In this document: piece by piece, positions 54,542 through 63,769 of the stretch | Numbering within the stretch: the stretch's first letter is position 1 | Layout: each line of letters begins with the position of its first letter | Made by a program: the position numbers and the translations under genes | Notes under the pieces: generated by a model | Told to the model about the DNA's origin: nothing | The model's database searches: none | The model's input: only the letters and a program-made list of their open reading frames with translations | Assembly (NCBI GenBank): GCA_030522415.1 | Contig: CM060127.1 | Coordinates: 12,802,646-12,866,645 of the forward strand | From: Channallabes apus | Lineage: Eukaryota; Chordata; Actinopteri; Siluriformes; Clariidae | Reading direction: 5' to 3' | Length of the DNA: 64,000 nucleotides

Positions 54542-55566
54542 GAGGAGAGAGATACTCGCCGGGTCACCTTCGTCTCTCCGCCATCACCACCAACTCCTCC
54601 CGTCTCACGGTTCAGGTACACCTCCAGGTTGGCCACAAACGAGTCCGAAGTGCTGCATTCATCGACTCCGGGGCAGCAGGTAACTTCATTGACTCCGAAT
54701 ATGCCAAAACCCTGGGGGTAAAACTCGAGGCGTTATCCCAGCCCGTTCGCATCATATCTGTAGACGGTCGCCCCCTATCCACCAGCCCAATCAGCACCCA
54801 GACCGAATCCATCACTGTCTCCATTGATCAACATCACGAACAGTTAAAATTTTTCGTCACCTCCATCTCCTCACCTCCCATCATCCTAGGACATCCCTGG
54901 CTGCTCCAGCATGACCCTCTAATCTCCTGGACCCAGAACCGGATCCTCCAGTGGGGCGCGACCTGCAACGAACTATGCCTACGGGCAGCGGCTGGGACGT
55001 GCTCTAGGGAGTCCGAGGCCCCCGACGTCGACACCAACTCCATCCCCGAGCCGTATCGAGACCTAGCGGAGGTTTTCTGCAGACGACGAGCCAACCATCT
55101 TCCTCCTCATCGCCCATACGACCTCGCCATAGACCTCCAACCCGGTACAGTCCCACCCCGCGGCCACCTCTACTCACTCACACCCACCGAGACCCAGGTG
55201 ATGGAGGAATATGTAAACAACGCCCTGCACCAAGGCACCATCAGGCCCTCCTACTCACCTGCCGCCGCGGGGTTCTTCTTCGTGAAGAAGAGAGGCGGTG
55301 AACTTTGCCCTTGTGTCGACTATCGGGGGCTCAACAATCTCACCATCAAAAACCGACATCCTCTGCCTCTTACCAACTCAGCCCTGGACGCCCTCTCTGG
55401 TGCCACCGTCTTTACGAAGTTGGACCTCCGGAGCGCCTACAACTTGGTGCGCATCAGAGAGGGCGATGAGTGGAAGACGGCGTTCATCACCCCCACCGGA
55501 CATTATGAAACCCTCGTCATCCCATTCGGACTGTGCAATGCCCCCGCCGCATTCCAACACTTATCA
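54475..55566 (+). pseudogene. gypsy pol, protease and N-terminal reverse transcriptase
   Basis: This frame overlaps the end of gag in the -1 frame, which may be natural or a further lesion. The aspartic protease motif [11 protein letters not shown] (catalytic Asp near 54664) is followed by IILGHPWL, the usual flap partner. Reverse transcriptase follows, with [24 protein letters not shown] (first catalytic Asp near 55423) and the [12 protein letters not shown] motif. Right after this, near 55560, one base is missing and the frame runs into a stop at 55626. Confidence 0.9.
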
Positions 55567-57554
55567 ATGACGTCCTTCGGGACATGCTCGGTCGGTGGGC
55601 ATTCGCTTACCTGGACGACATTCTAATTTACTCACGCACCATGGAAGAACACACCCAGCACGTCAGGGCGGTTCTAAAGAGATTACTCGCCCACCAACTG
55701 TACTGTAAGTTGGAAAAGTGCGCTTTTCACGAGCGCTCCACCACGTTCCTGGGTTTTGTCATCTCGCCCCAGGGTGTGGCCATGGACCCGCAGAAGCTAG
55801 AGGTTGTGCGTCATTGGCCCCTACCCAAGACCCTCAAGCAGCTTCAACGGTTTCTCGGGTTTGCGAACTTTTATCGTCGCTTTATCCGGGACTACAGTAC
55901 AGTTGTCGCCCCCCTAACTGCTCTGACCCGTCCCTCCTCTCTCCCTTTTCACCTCAACCCGGCAGCTGTCTCCGCTTTCCGATCACTTTGTCACCGCTTC
56001 ACCACTGCACCGATTCTCCACCACCCAGATGCCAATAAACCATTCGTTGTAGAGGTGGATGCTTCAGATGTGGGCGCTGGAGCTATCCTCTCACAGCAAG
56101 GTCCAGACCAAAAACTACACCCATGTGGTTTTTTCTCCAGAAAATTTTACTCTACTCAGCAGCGATACGGGGTAGGGGACCGCGAACTGCTGGCCATAAA
56201 GTGGGCTCTGGAGGAGTGGCGTCACTGGCTCCAGGGCATCAGTGAGCCATTCATAGTCTGGACGGACCACCAAAATCTAATCACCATCAGAACCATCAAA
56301 CAGCTAAACCCACGACAGGCGCGGTGGGCATTATTCTTCGAGAATTATAACTTTCACCTCTCATACCGCCCGGGGTCCAAGAACACCAAAGCGGACGCCC
56401 TCTCCCGACAACTAGAGGTGGACCTCCCCCGGGCGGACCCCGCGCCTGTCCTCCCCTCTTCCAAGATCATTGCCCCCCTGCAACTGGACCTGGAAACGAG
56501 AGTGCGCCAGGCACGAGGTACAGAGACCGAACCGGCAGGTGTGCCACCTGGACGACTCTTCGTGCCCGAGGGGATGAGACCAGAGGTTCTCCACTGGGGA
56601 CACTCCTCCCCAATTTCAGGCCATCCAGGCACCCGACGATCCCTCCAATTCCTCCAGCGGCACTTCTGGTGGCCGTCCATGACGAGGGATGTCCAAGAGT
56701 TCGTTCAGGCATGCCCAGTGTGCGCCAGGGCAAAAAACACCAACCAACCATCTCCAGGAGAACTGCAACCACCCCCAGTCCCTCGACGGCCCTGGACACA
56801 CATTGCCGTTGACTTCATCACGGGCCTGCCGGCCTCCGAAGGAAAAGACACCATCCTCACGATCGTGGATCGGTTCTCTAAGAGTGTGCACCTGGTGGCT
56901 CTCGCCGGACTCCCGTCAGCAAAGGAAACAGCAGAGCTGATTTTAGAGCACATAGTCCGTCTGCATGGGTTCCCCAAGGATATCGTCTCGGACAGAGGGA
57001 CCCAGTTCACAGCCCGGTTCTGGAAGGCCTTCTGCCGTCTGATCGACTCCACCTGCAGTCTGTCTTCCGGATACCACCCACAGACTAACGGTCAGACGGA
57101 GCGGACCAACCAACAACTGGAGCGCTACCTGAGATGCTTCATAGCGGACCGCCAGCGGTCCTGGGCACGCTACCTCATCTGGGCGGAGCTATCACACAAC
57201 CTCCACATCTCCTCTGCCACCAACCTAAGCCCATTTGAGGTATGCCACGGTTTCCAACCCTCCGTGTTCAACCACCCAGAGCCGGAGGTTGATGTACCGT
57301 CGGCCCAACAGTTGGTCCGCAGATGTCGGCGGCTCTGGATAACGACCAACCAGGCCATCGCCCAATGCCCACGTGCCAATGCCCGCTACACCCACCAACA
57401 TCGCCGCCGACATCCTCCGGGACGACTATACCACGTAGGTGACAAGGTATGGCTTTCCACAAAGAACCTCCACCTCCACACCGAGTCAAAGAAGCTTTCC
57501 CCCAGATTCATCGGACCATACCACATCACCCACAGAATTAACCCTGTCACCTAG
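55560..57554 (+). pseudogene. gypsy pol, reverse transcriptase C-terminus, RNase H and integrase
   Basis: The resumed frame carries [10 protein letters not shown] (catalytic YLDD near 55608-55619) and the thumb/connection. RNase H has D of [11 protein letters not shown] of [11 protein letters not shown] of WTDHQNL and D of KADALSR. Integrase has an H2C2 zinc finger (H-x6-H-x29-C-x2-C, the cysteines in [10 protein letters not shown]) and the DDE core: [18 protein letters not shown] and QTERTNQ, with 35 residues between the last two. About 670 codons are uninterrupted. The frame ends at a TAG beyond PVT; the remaining SQFKP and chromodomain-start words ([10 protein letters not shown], 57630-57660) lie in another frame after a small deletion. 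Confidence 0.92.
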
Positions 57555-57813
57555 TATTTCACCTATCCCAGTTCAAGCCCTTCATCACCTCACCCATGAT
57601 TCCACCCACCCCCCCAGCTCCTCCTCCCCGGATCATCGACGGCGGTCCCGCCTACACCGTGCGCCGAATCCTTGAATCCATGACAATTTATAGTCATGAG
57701 GCGTTGTATGTTTTCTGTAGGTAAGTCATGAAAGTTCATAGACAGTTTGTGACAGTTCAAAAAAGATTTAAAATCACATTATAAGGTAATTTAGGTCCAC
57801 TGGAACATTTTGT

Positions 57814-57945
57814 TGCCCTGCGATGGATTGGCACCCTGTCCAGGGTGTACACTGCCTTGTGCCCTAAGTCTCCTGGGATAGGCTCCCGGCCCCCGTGATC
57901 CTGAATACAGGATAAAGCGTTATAGATGATGAGTGAATGAATGAG
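57814..57945 (+). mobile_element. 5'-truncated DANA-like SINE with 13-bp target duplication
   Basis: The 3' third of the SINE (GCCCTGCGATGGATTGGCAC to CAGGATAAAGCGTTATAGAT with a GAATGAATGAG tail) is flanked exactly by TGGAACATTTTGT on both sides (57801-57813 and 57946-57958). This shows target-primed integration with 5' truncation. It lies about 130 bp beyond the gypsy break. Confidence 0.9.
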
Positions 57946-57958
57946 TGGAACATTTTGT

Positions 57959-58317
57959 AGATGATTAAAGGCTGTCAAGAATTGATGAAGAATTTCAATT
58001 CAGAAATGTGGAAAAGCTTCCTCAGACCAATAATAATATGTTTTTTTAAGGCTTATGTACAATCATGGGGAAGGTTTCTGTAAGGAGATGTTTGATTAAC
58101 ATTTATCAGAGGAGTTTCCAGTGTCAGAGCTTTTTTAAACTAAGAGATAATGCTTTACGTAACTTTTACATGTATGTCAGTTTTACGACATCTTAAGGAC
58201 CATTAACTTGTTTTTATTTTGAGGTTTGACAGTAACATGACAACCTGCAATGTTTAACTATAAGAGAAAGAAATGGGAGACTGGTGAAGAAACAACGTTT
58301 CTAGCTGTTGTAACTAG
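57959..58317. other. Unannotated AT-rich sequence
   Basis: No gene. 58085-58175 (ACATTTATCAGAGGAGTTTC, CCAGTGTCAGAGC) shares words with 51505-51535 and may be part of the same MITE-like family. Confidence 0.35.
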
Positions 58318-58945
58318 ACCGATCAGCCATGACATTATGACCCTCCTAATATTGGGAAGGTCCCCACTTTTGCCTCTAAAACAGTGAGGCACTGTGTGTT
58401 CTGACACATTTCTACTGGAACCAGCGTTAAACTTTTTAACAATTTAAGTTACTGTAACTCTTCTGATGGATCGGACTACACCGGCCAGCCTTCGCCACCC
58501 ATGACCCTGTCATCGGGTCACTGATTTTTCTGTTTTTTTCTGTTTCCAACACATCAACTTCAGGGACTAAATATTCACTTACTGTCTAGTATATCCCACG
58601 TATTCAAAGTACTGTATACTTCCAGGTGCCACTGAAACGAGATATACTGTAACTGTAGTTCCTATGGCAAGAGACAAAGCGACTCCAAAACTGCAGCTCA
58701 GAACATATCAAAAGTGATTCAAAGAAGGAAAACTGGTGAACGGGCGACAGGCTCATTGATACACATGGGGATCGAAGGCCTGTTTAGTTCGATCCAATAT
58801 AACAGAAACAGTACTGTAGCTCAAATAAACCAGTGTATGCTGGTTCAAGTAGAAAGGTGTGAGAACAGACAGCACTATTTTAGTGGCCAAAGTTGGGACC
58901 TACTCAACATTAGATAGGTAGTCATAACAGTATGGCTAATCAGTG
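58318..58945. mobile_element. Tc1 family T1 copy arranged as an inverted repeat
   Basis: The outer ends ACCGATCAGCCATGACATTA and GTCATAACAGTATGGCTAAT-CAGTG are inverse; TA follows at 58946-58947. The left half (to about 58643) is antisense to the transposase N-terminal region: GGATCGGACTACACCGGCCA, CATGACCCTGTCATCGGGTC. The right half (58690-58890) is sense for the same region: GGTGAACGGGCGACAGGCTC, GTTCGATCCAATATAACAGA, GTACTGTAGCTCAAATAAAC. The two halves could pair as a hairpin of roughly 200 bp. TACTGTA occurs near 58610 and at 58645-58651, close to the junction. Confidence 0.65.
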
Positions 58946-59019
58946 TAAGTGACAACTGGAACTAAATTGTTTTGTGGATGCTCAAGAATATTAAATGCTA
59001 AAATGCTGTTAATAGCGGA

Positions 59020-59172
59020 CCATCCAGACCGCACGTACAAGCTTGGCACAGGTTTTACGCAGGATGGCGGCTTGGGACCGGCACTGCATCTAGTGGCTGG
59101 GGTTTGGGAACTCAAATATGGGTCTTCCTCATGGCAGGCAAAACATCTACCACTGAGCCACCAGTGCCCCAA
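59020..59172 (-). mobile_element. tRNA-Gly-derived SINE-like repeat, copy 2
   Basis: The minus-strand head, GGGGCACTGGTGGCTCAGTG, with GTAGATGTTTTGCCTGCCAT follows tRNA-Gly(GCC), including its A box (TGGCTCAGTGG). The body CAAACCCCAGCCACTAGATG and GTGCCGGTCCCAAGCC matches the copy at 9937-10127. The B-box region is decayed. Confidence 0.7.
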
Positions 59173-59229
59173 CTAAATGTTAAACTGTGAATGCATTAAA
59201 TGTATGAGTTGGCATTTCATGTGATTAAC

Positions 59230-61221
59230 ACCCAAGTAAAAAAAAAGTATGCTAAGTATATTAAATCCTAGCGTGCCAAAGCATACTTAAATGTACTTGC
59301 TCCAGAATAATGACTAGTATACTTGAAGTTTGCTATTTTGGAACAACTAATTTTGTACTAAGTGTATTTAAGTTGTAATTAAATTGTACAAAAGCACAAT
59401 TTTAAGTGTATTAAGTATATTTTTGTGTGCTAAAGTGGAACAACTTTAAGTATACTTTAGTACACTTAAAGTATATGGCTGTGTGTGTACTAACGTACAT
59501 ACCTGACAGTATTATTAATACAATTTAAGCATATATTTAATGTATTATAAGTACATTACAGCTACTTTTACTGTATTACAAATACATGATTAATGTACTA
59601 TGAGTATATTCTTATTGCAGCAGTAGCATGCTGTTATACTTCTGGCCAATTATAAATACTAAAAAAGTACACTTTGTGGTTAATACAAATATACTTTATT
59701 GTATCATACAGTACACACAACCTTCTATAATACTGTAGCGTTTTTCGACGCTAGCAGGGAACTTGGAGGACGAGTGAGTTTGGTGGCTACACAATGTAAT
59801 GACTGGGAGTAGTTTATTTAACCAGCGCACACGCTCACCACACACACACACATACATCTATTCAGCTATTCACTGGAACTGAAGAACGGTAGCAGAATGC
59901 AGCACATACACACATAGAGATAGCACACATGTACACATACTCAAACTCGGCCGAAGCCACTAACCTAAACACACGTCCCAAACAGGGTGAACACAAAAAG
60001 AACACCTCCCGGTCGCAAGCCGCCGCCCCGCCCACAATACTGTACTGCAAATGTGTTACCAGTACGTTAAGTGTTTAGGATAATTTATAAATGCTAAATG
60101 CATTTTCTACACTATAACATGTTTTTAAAAAGCATTACATCAGTAATTACGAGGCAGACTTTATTCATGAGTTCAACAGATTTAATTTGCACAAGGTTAC
60201 AAAAAAAGCACTACTATAGTTTATTTGTGTTTAACAAAAGTCAGGTTGTCTCACAAACACACAAACTAAAATATAAACTGGTGTGTAAACACAGACAGAC
60301 ATTAGTATTAGAATCTAACAACACATTAACAACACATTAGACAATATATACTATAGATTAAAGTATGTACTTAATTTAAAACCGTTAAATTTACCTTATG
60401 CCGATGAAAATAAAATAATAACGATACGAACTAACGCACGCGATGATGCAGCTTCAGCCGTTAATTCAAACTACTGTAGAAGTGGAGAACTGGGGAGCCA
60501 ATCAGAGAACGGACAGTCCGAATCTGCCCGCCTCCAGCCTCTGATTGGCTGGTGGGGCGATGTCTAGTCTCCGGTTGGCTGGAATAGTCGCAAAGTTTAC
60601 AAACCTGCTGCAGTTTGTGTGTCGCTTTATGACAGTGAGCGGACAGAAGAGTGAGAGAGTGCACACATAAATTATCTTGAACGGCAAAAGTGATTTTGAG
60701 CGCGCAGAAACGAGTTTGAGATCGCGCGCGCGAGGGAGAGATTCAGCGTGCAAAAACGAGTCTAAAAGCACGCGCACGAGAGAGTAGTGCACTCAATATA
60801 AGTACATATTAATAAGTACATTTACATTTAACTGATAATATACTGAGACTACCGTATATTAAAATTTGTATTCTAATATATACTTTCTGTACATTTGTAC
60901 AATGATTATTGCGAGCATATTAAAAAAAAATATACCAAAAATATATTGAAAAACAAGTTTAAATAAGTATACTTTGGAAATTAGACCAGCCTTTCACTTA
61001 AAGTATATTTTCCAATAATATATCTTTGGAACGTGTACTATAATACAATTATTTTTAAGTATATTTAAAGTTTAATTCCAAAATTTGGTAAAAGCATGAT
61101 GTTAGTATACTTTTTATATATTAACTGATGGTACAACTTTTTGTTAGTATATTAGCAGTGTATTATCGAGAATTTCAATATATTTGTAATACACTAAAGT
61201 GCTTTTTTTTTCACTGGGGCA
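59230..61221. mobile_element. Second large inverted-repeat element (about 2.0 kb)
   Basis: The left end, ACCCAAGTAAAAAAAAAGTA, and the inverse of the right end, GCCCCAGTGAAAAAAAAAGC, match imperfectly over about 35 bp. Subterminal zones of about 400 bp on each side are packed with AAGTATACTT/AAGTATATT words in both orientations. The centre (60420-60800) switches to GC-rich, CpG-rich sequence with inverted CCAAT boxes (GAGCCAATCAGAGA, CTGATTGGCTGG), like a promoter. No transposase is recognised. The plan, though not the sequence, resembles the element at 711-2683. The superfamily is unknown. Confidence 0.55.
59734..60036 (-). mobile_element. Small solo LTR inside the inverted-repeat element
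   Basis: Read on the minus strand it begins TGTGGGCGGGGCGGCGGCTT and ends CGTCGAAAAACGCTACA, the TG..CA form. AATAAA (in GTTAAATAAACTACTCCC) lies about 80 bp before the end, as in an LTR R region. ATAC flanks both sides (59730-59733 and 60037-60040), a 4-bp duplication; the repeated word extends to AATACTGTA if the LTR ends are included. 303 bp long. Confidence 0.6.
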
Positions 61222-62850
61222 GATAGGAAAAAAGTGCCATTTAAGGATAAATGCTGTTTAATAAGAGAAATAAAACCCCTCAGCACTTGCTGCTGCAGTG
61301 GTAACAATAACTTCAGTTCATTCCCACCACTGACTATTTTACTATACCAACATGACGTGTAATGTATTTATAGCACTCGACCCTAAAATCTCGATGTTTC
61401 CACGTGGAACTCATGCCAGATTCAGTGTGATAAAGGTGAAATTCCTGCAAGTCAGCTGCTTGAAAGGCAGACACTCTGTCCTCTCTTTTTTTTTCTCTCC
61501 ATGAGAAAGATGGATAGCTCTTTATACTGATGGGCATGGAGGCAGGAATTGTTAATAATCTTGTGATTCTTTGGAACATTTCCAAGGCCTGATCTTTCTG
61601 CCAGGGATGGGAAAGAAGCGGCAATGTTTGAGTGCCTCACGCTGAGGCAGCAGGGCTCGGGCAAAAAGGTGAACGCTATGTATATTTACCATCCTGCTGC
61701 TTCATCTATTAAACAGCCACACCGAGGCATCTCCATCTGTCTGTCAACCTCTCGTTTTGATGTATGCGCATGTATCCATTTTTTATGTCCCGCTTCATCT
61801 CATTCTTTTTCTCATATCAATATCCATTTCCTTATATTGCTGATCCTTCTGTTCTCTTTCTCTCTCTCTCTCGCCCACTTCTGTCCTGGTCTGCCCCGAT
61901 CTTCTCTGATTTCTCCCTCTCTCGTTTTCTCTCTTTCTTTTTTTCTAAAAGAGGGCTCAAATTACACGCCCCAATCGGCGGGCCGGGTTCGATGGAAGGT
62001 TGGGATCGTGTGTTGAGCGACAGCAACACGTTGTTGCAGTCACCCAAGCTGCACGGATCAGTAACACCCGGAGCAAGTGCAAATGAAAGCAGAGAGACAG
62101 AGAGAGAGAGAGGGCTGTTGACAGTGACATCTGTGTCCCCACTCTGTTGCTGTGTGAGTTTGTGTGTGTGTGTGCGCACACTGTTGGAGGCAGTTCCATT
62201 CACACCTGAGATGAAAGGGTAGCAGCCTGTTTTCTGCCTCAGTCCACATGTGTGCATGTCATTTTCATGCGTGTGTGTGTGTGAGAGAGAGAGAAAGAGG
62301 CAGGTGTCCTTATAATATGTTCCATAATATGTAGTTGACAGGAAATGTTTACTTCCTGTCTGTAGTGTGTTATGTTGTTATTTATCTGTCTGTCTCATTT
62401 CCTGTCTGTCTGTAGGCCAATCTATTTGTCTGTCTTCAGTCCATCTTTCAATCTTTTCTGTTTTCTTTCTTTCTACTGGCCCAGCTTTCCACCCATACAT
62501 CTGTTTATCTAACTGCATATTAGTTGGTCTGTCTTCCCGTCTGTTTCTGTTGGGGTATCCATTCATCAGTGTCTGCCCATCCATCCTTGCATCTATTTCT
62601 TGATGTTTCAATCTCTTAAAATATTTATTGATGCGTTTCTTTCTTTCTTTCTGCAAAGATGTCCTCATTTTGCATAAATTTATTAACAAATATTGCTTTT
62701 AATAAAAAAGGGGGATTAAAAAAAACATTGTATAAAGTTGTTGTATATAGTGTTGTATATAAGGTACAGGTAGTGGTCTATAAAGTGTAGAGTGCACAGT
62801 GGAACTTTAGCATACAGATGCCTTCCCTTACGAAAAAAATTGCATCGGCA
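61222..62850. other. Unique sequence with a candidate conserved island and microsatellites
   Basis: 61300-61450 and 61520-61720 are repeat-free (CCACGTGGAACTCATGCCAG, GGAGGCAGGAATTGTTAATA, GAGTGCCTCACGCTGAGGCA) and could be conserved non-coding sequence. TC-, GA- and CTGT-type low-complexity runs fill 61830-62300 and 62380-62660. Frames of 100-150 codons here overlap on opposite strands in low-complexity sequence and are not genes. Confidence 0.35.
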
Positions 62851-63130
62851 TATGAATTCAATTCAATTTCATTTCATTTGTAAAGCGCAACTGACATTGT
62901 CACCAAGCATCTTTACACAATCATAAGAATTAAGGAAGTTTGTATGAAATGTGAATGTGTATGAGTCAAAATGATCAGATAGTCCCTGATGAGCCGAGGA
63001 CGACGTCGACAGTGGTAAAGAAAAACTCCCTGAGATGCCAATATGAAGAAACCTTGAGAGGAACCGGACTCAACAGGGAGCCCATCCTTATTTGGGTGAT
63101 AACAGATAGCAGGGATTGATCAGCATTCAT
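62851..63130 (-). repeat. Dispersed repeat family A, copy 4 (minus)
   Basis: On the minus strand: GCTATC-TGTTATCACCCAAA, GGGCTCCCTGTTGAGTCCGG, TTCCTCTCAAGGTTTCTTCA, GTAAAGATGCTTGGTGACAA and a GAATTGAATTC tail at the left end. Confidence 0.65.
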
Positions 63131-63715
63131 ACTGTGTGTTAGGAGGCTGGAGGTTCAATTTAACAGTTGATGTCTTCAAGTTAATGTAGAGTTCAGTTCG
63201 TTATTGGAGACTCAGGTAAAACCGGAGTGATCAATGACAGTGGGGAAGACAGCATCTAAACATACCAGTTCACCATAAAACTCTTCGTCCATGAGTCCCC
63301 CAGATTTGCTCCTTTACCTAAGGCAAATTTATTTATAAAGCCTAGACTTAAACACTGAGACTGTGTCTGAGTCCTGAACATTAATTGGAAGACTATTCCA
63401 TAACTTTGGGGCTTTGTAATAAAAAGCTCTGCCCCCAGCTGTAGTTTTATATTATACGTGGTACTGACAAGCAGCCTGCATCCTTTGATTGAAGTAGGCG
63501 TGGCTGAGCGTGAGACACTACTGTAGCAGTTCACTCAGATACTGTGGCACGAGAGCATTTAATGCTTTATATGTCAAAATTAGTATTTTAAAATCAATGC
63601 GGAATTTCACAGGGAGCCAATTCTGTGTAGATAAGATAAGGGTGATGCGCTCATATCTTCTGGTTCTAGTGAGGACTCTCACTGCTGCATTCTGACATTT
63701 ACATTATTTCTGATG
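63131..63715 (-). repeat. Dispersed teleost repeat, probably continuous with family A
   Basis: TTCGTTATTGGAGACTCAGG (63198-63217) recalls the TGAGTCTCCAATAA word upstream of family A at 5100, so at least the left part belongs to that family. 63330-63700 (CATAACTTTGGGGCTTTGTA, AATGCTTTATATGTCAAAAT, CACTGCTGCATTCTGA) matches, from memory, a dispersed fish repeat. Frames on both strands show no clear domain. Confidence 0.45.
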
Positions 63716-63769
63716 TGAAAATTAATATTACAATAAAGAACTCGCCCCCAGAATGAATTAAATTTGTAT

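Larger units (their letters stand above)
53150..57690 (+). mobile_element. Ty3/gypsy LTR retrotransposon, frameshifted and 3'-truncated
   Basis: The order is gag, protease, reverse transcriptase, RNase H, integrase and the start of a chromodomain, all on the plus strand. GC content and CpG are clearly higher than in the flanks. Gag has at least two frameshifts and pol has one in reverse transcriptase and another break near 57554. The sequence leaves the element at about 57680, inside the chromodomain, so the 3' part and the 3' LTR are gone. Chromodomain-bearing gypsy elements are ordinary in fish. The copy cannot be autonomous. Confidence 0.92.

Noticed and set aside
55701..55900. Two TACTGTA/TACAGTA words in the gypsy polymerase as excision scars
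   Set aside because: Both are ordinary in-frame codons with no length change, so chance explains them.
61624..62257. Overlapping frames of 130-152 codons on both strands
   Set aside because: They are built from TC/GA and (TG)n low-complexity DNA and overlap on opposite strands. Serine/leucine- or arginine/glutamate-rich products of this kind are typical artefacts.
62367..62689. Frames rich in Cys/Leu/Ser (plus) and Arg/Lys (minus)
   Set aside because: They come from CTGT- and TTTC-type simple repeats.
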